A stretch of 7,339 bases of DNA from Acidobacteriota bacterium. Lineage in GTDB: Bacteria > Acidobacteriota > Vicinamibacteria > Vicinamibacterales > CAVVIG01. Below, in pieces: positions 7,190 through 7,339 of the stretch. The notes under the pieces are model-generated. The model was not told the origin of the DNA. It saw nothing but the letters and a program-made list of their open reading frames with translations, and did no database searches. The number at the start of each line of letters is the position of its first letter. Position 1 is the stretch's first letter. Both the position numbers and the translations under genes were made by a program. The stretch lies in assembly GCA_003222555.1 (NCBI GenBank), contig QHWL01000274.1, positions 1-7,339 on the forward strand, in the 5' to 3' direction.

Positions 7190-7339
7190 AAGAGCGGCGT
7201 CGAAAAGCTTCTGAACAACAAGGTCACGCTCGGCGCGGAGGCTTCGGTCGCTGCCGGTCCGGTCGGGTGTGATGCCCGTGCGGCGACCGACGCGCAATTG
7301 AAGGCGGAGATCCTGTCCTACTCACGGTCCCAGGGGCTC
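7190..7339 (+). pseudogene. SYLF (Ysc84 / DUF500) domain fragment lacking its N-terminal half, continues past the window
   Basis: The frame beginning KSGVEKLLNNKVTLGAEA, then ASVAAGPVG, and ending AEILSYSRSQGL is a clear match to the central and later part of the SYLF lipid-binding domain (LL-x-x-K-x-TLGA-x-AS-x-AAGPVG, then AEILSYSRS-x-G). Proteins of this family are usually small secreted or membrane-associated proteins of about 200-250 aa with about 100 residues before this point. Here the frame is closed by a TAA at 7106-7108, and from there to the SYLF motif it contains no ATG, GTG or TTG. The sequence before about 7190 does not resemble the family. The first possible start, a TTG at 7298-7300, is inside the domain. 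The gene is therefore a 5'-truncated remnant as read, or carries several upstream errors. The Cys in AGPVGC replaces a residue that is usually basic, from memory of the family. Confidence 0.75.

Noticed and set aside
1..7339. CRISPR array, tRNA, rRNA or a recognisable transposase
   Set aside because: I saw no regularly spaced long repeats, no tRNA-like cloverleaf and no transposase catalytic motifs; the two tandem repeats are too short and have no spacers.

Overview
The window is GC-rich DNA from a Gram-negative bacterium. The best guess is an Acidobacteriota-type soil or environmental organism, possibly a Vicinamibacteria relative. This rests on an Oar-like TonB-dependent receptor with an N-terminal carboxypeptidase-regulatory-like domain, on short gene-end tandem repeats of a kind common in such genomes, and on the family of the clipped gene at the left edge. 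The assignment is inference; there is no rRNA or marker gene here.

Layout from left to right. (1) Bases 1-59, minus strand: the first 19 codons of a gene that runs off the window, behind a strong Shine-Dalgarno sequence. (2) 60-313: intergenic, with a near-perfect 20-bp inverted repeat and a short TTCGTG tandem repeat. (3) 314-1057, minus: an intact Tat-exported alpha/beta hydrolase (esterase/depolymerase type). (4) 1057-1290, minus: a doubtful 77-codon ORF that overlaps the permease stop and the hydrolase start exactly. (5) 1287-2826, minus: an NCS2-type nucleobase permease split by a frameshift near 2316-2322. (6) About 2827-3111: a divergent intergenic region with a possible promoter. (7) 3112-5577, plus: an intact 821-aa TonB-dependent receptor. 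(8) 5578-5649: a convergent gap holding a second tandem repeat. (9) 5650-7018, minus: a class V aminotransferase (cysteine desulfurase/MOCOS-like fold) that has lost about 15 conserved residues and its frame near 6870. (10) 7190-7339, plus: an N-terminally truncated SYLF (Ysc84) domain fragment without a start codon, continuing past the right edge.

How the genes relate: the receptor (outer membrane), the permease (inner membrane) and the exported hydrolase could form an uptake and processing group, with the receptor divergent from the permease-hydrolase pair. This is only a positional argument, and the permease is broken as read. The main theme is decay: three of the six recognisable genes are frameshifted or truncated. 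Either this is a degrading segment or the assembly contains indel errors. I found no convincing undescribed system. The points most worth checking are the disrupted genes, the hairpin-forming repeat and the two gene-end repeats.
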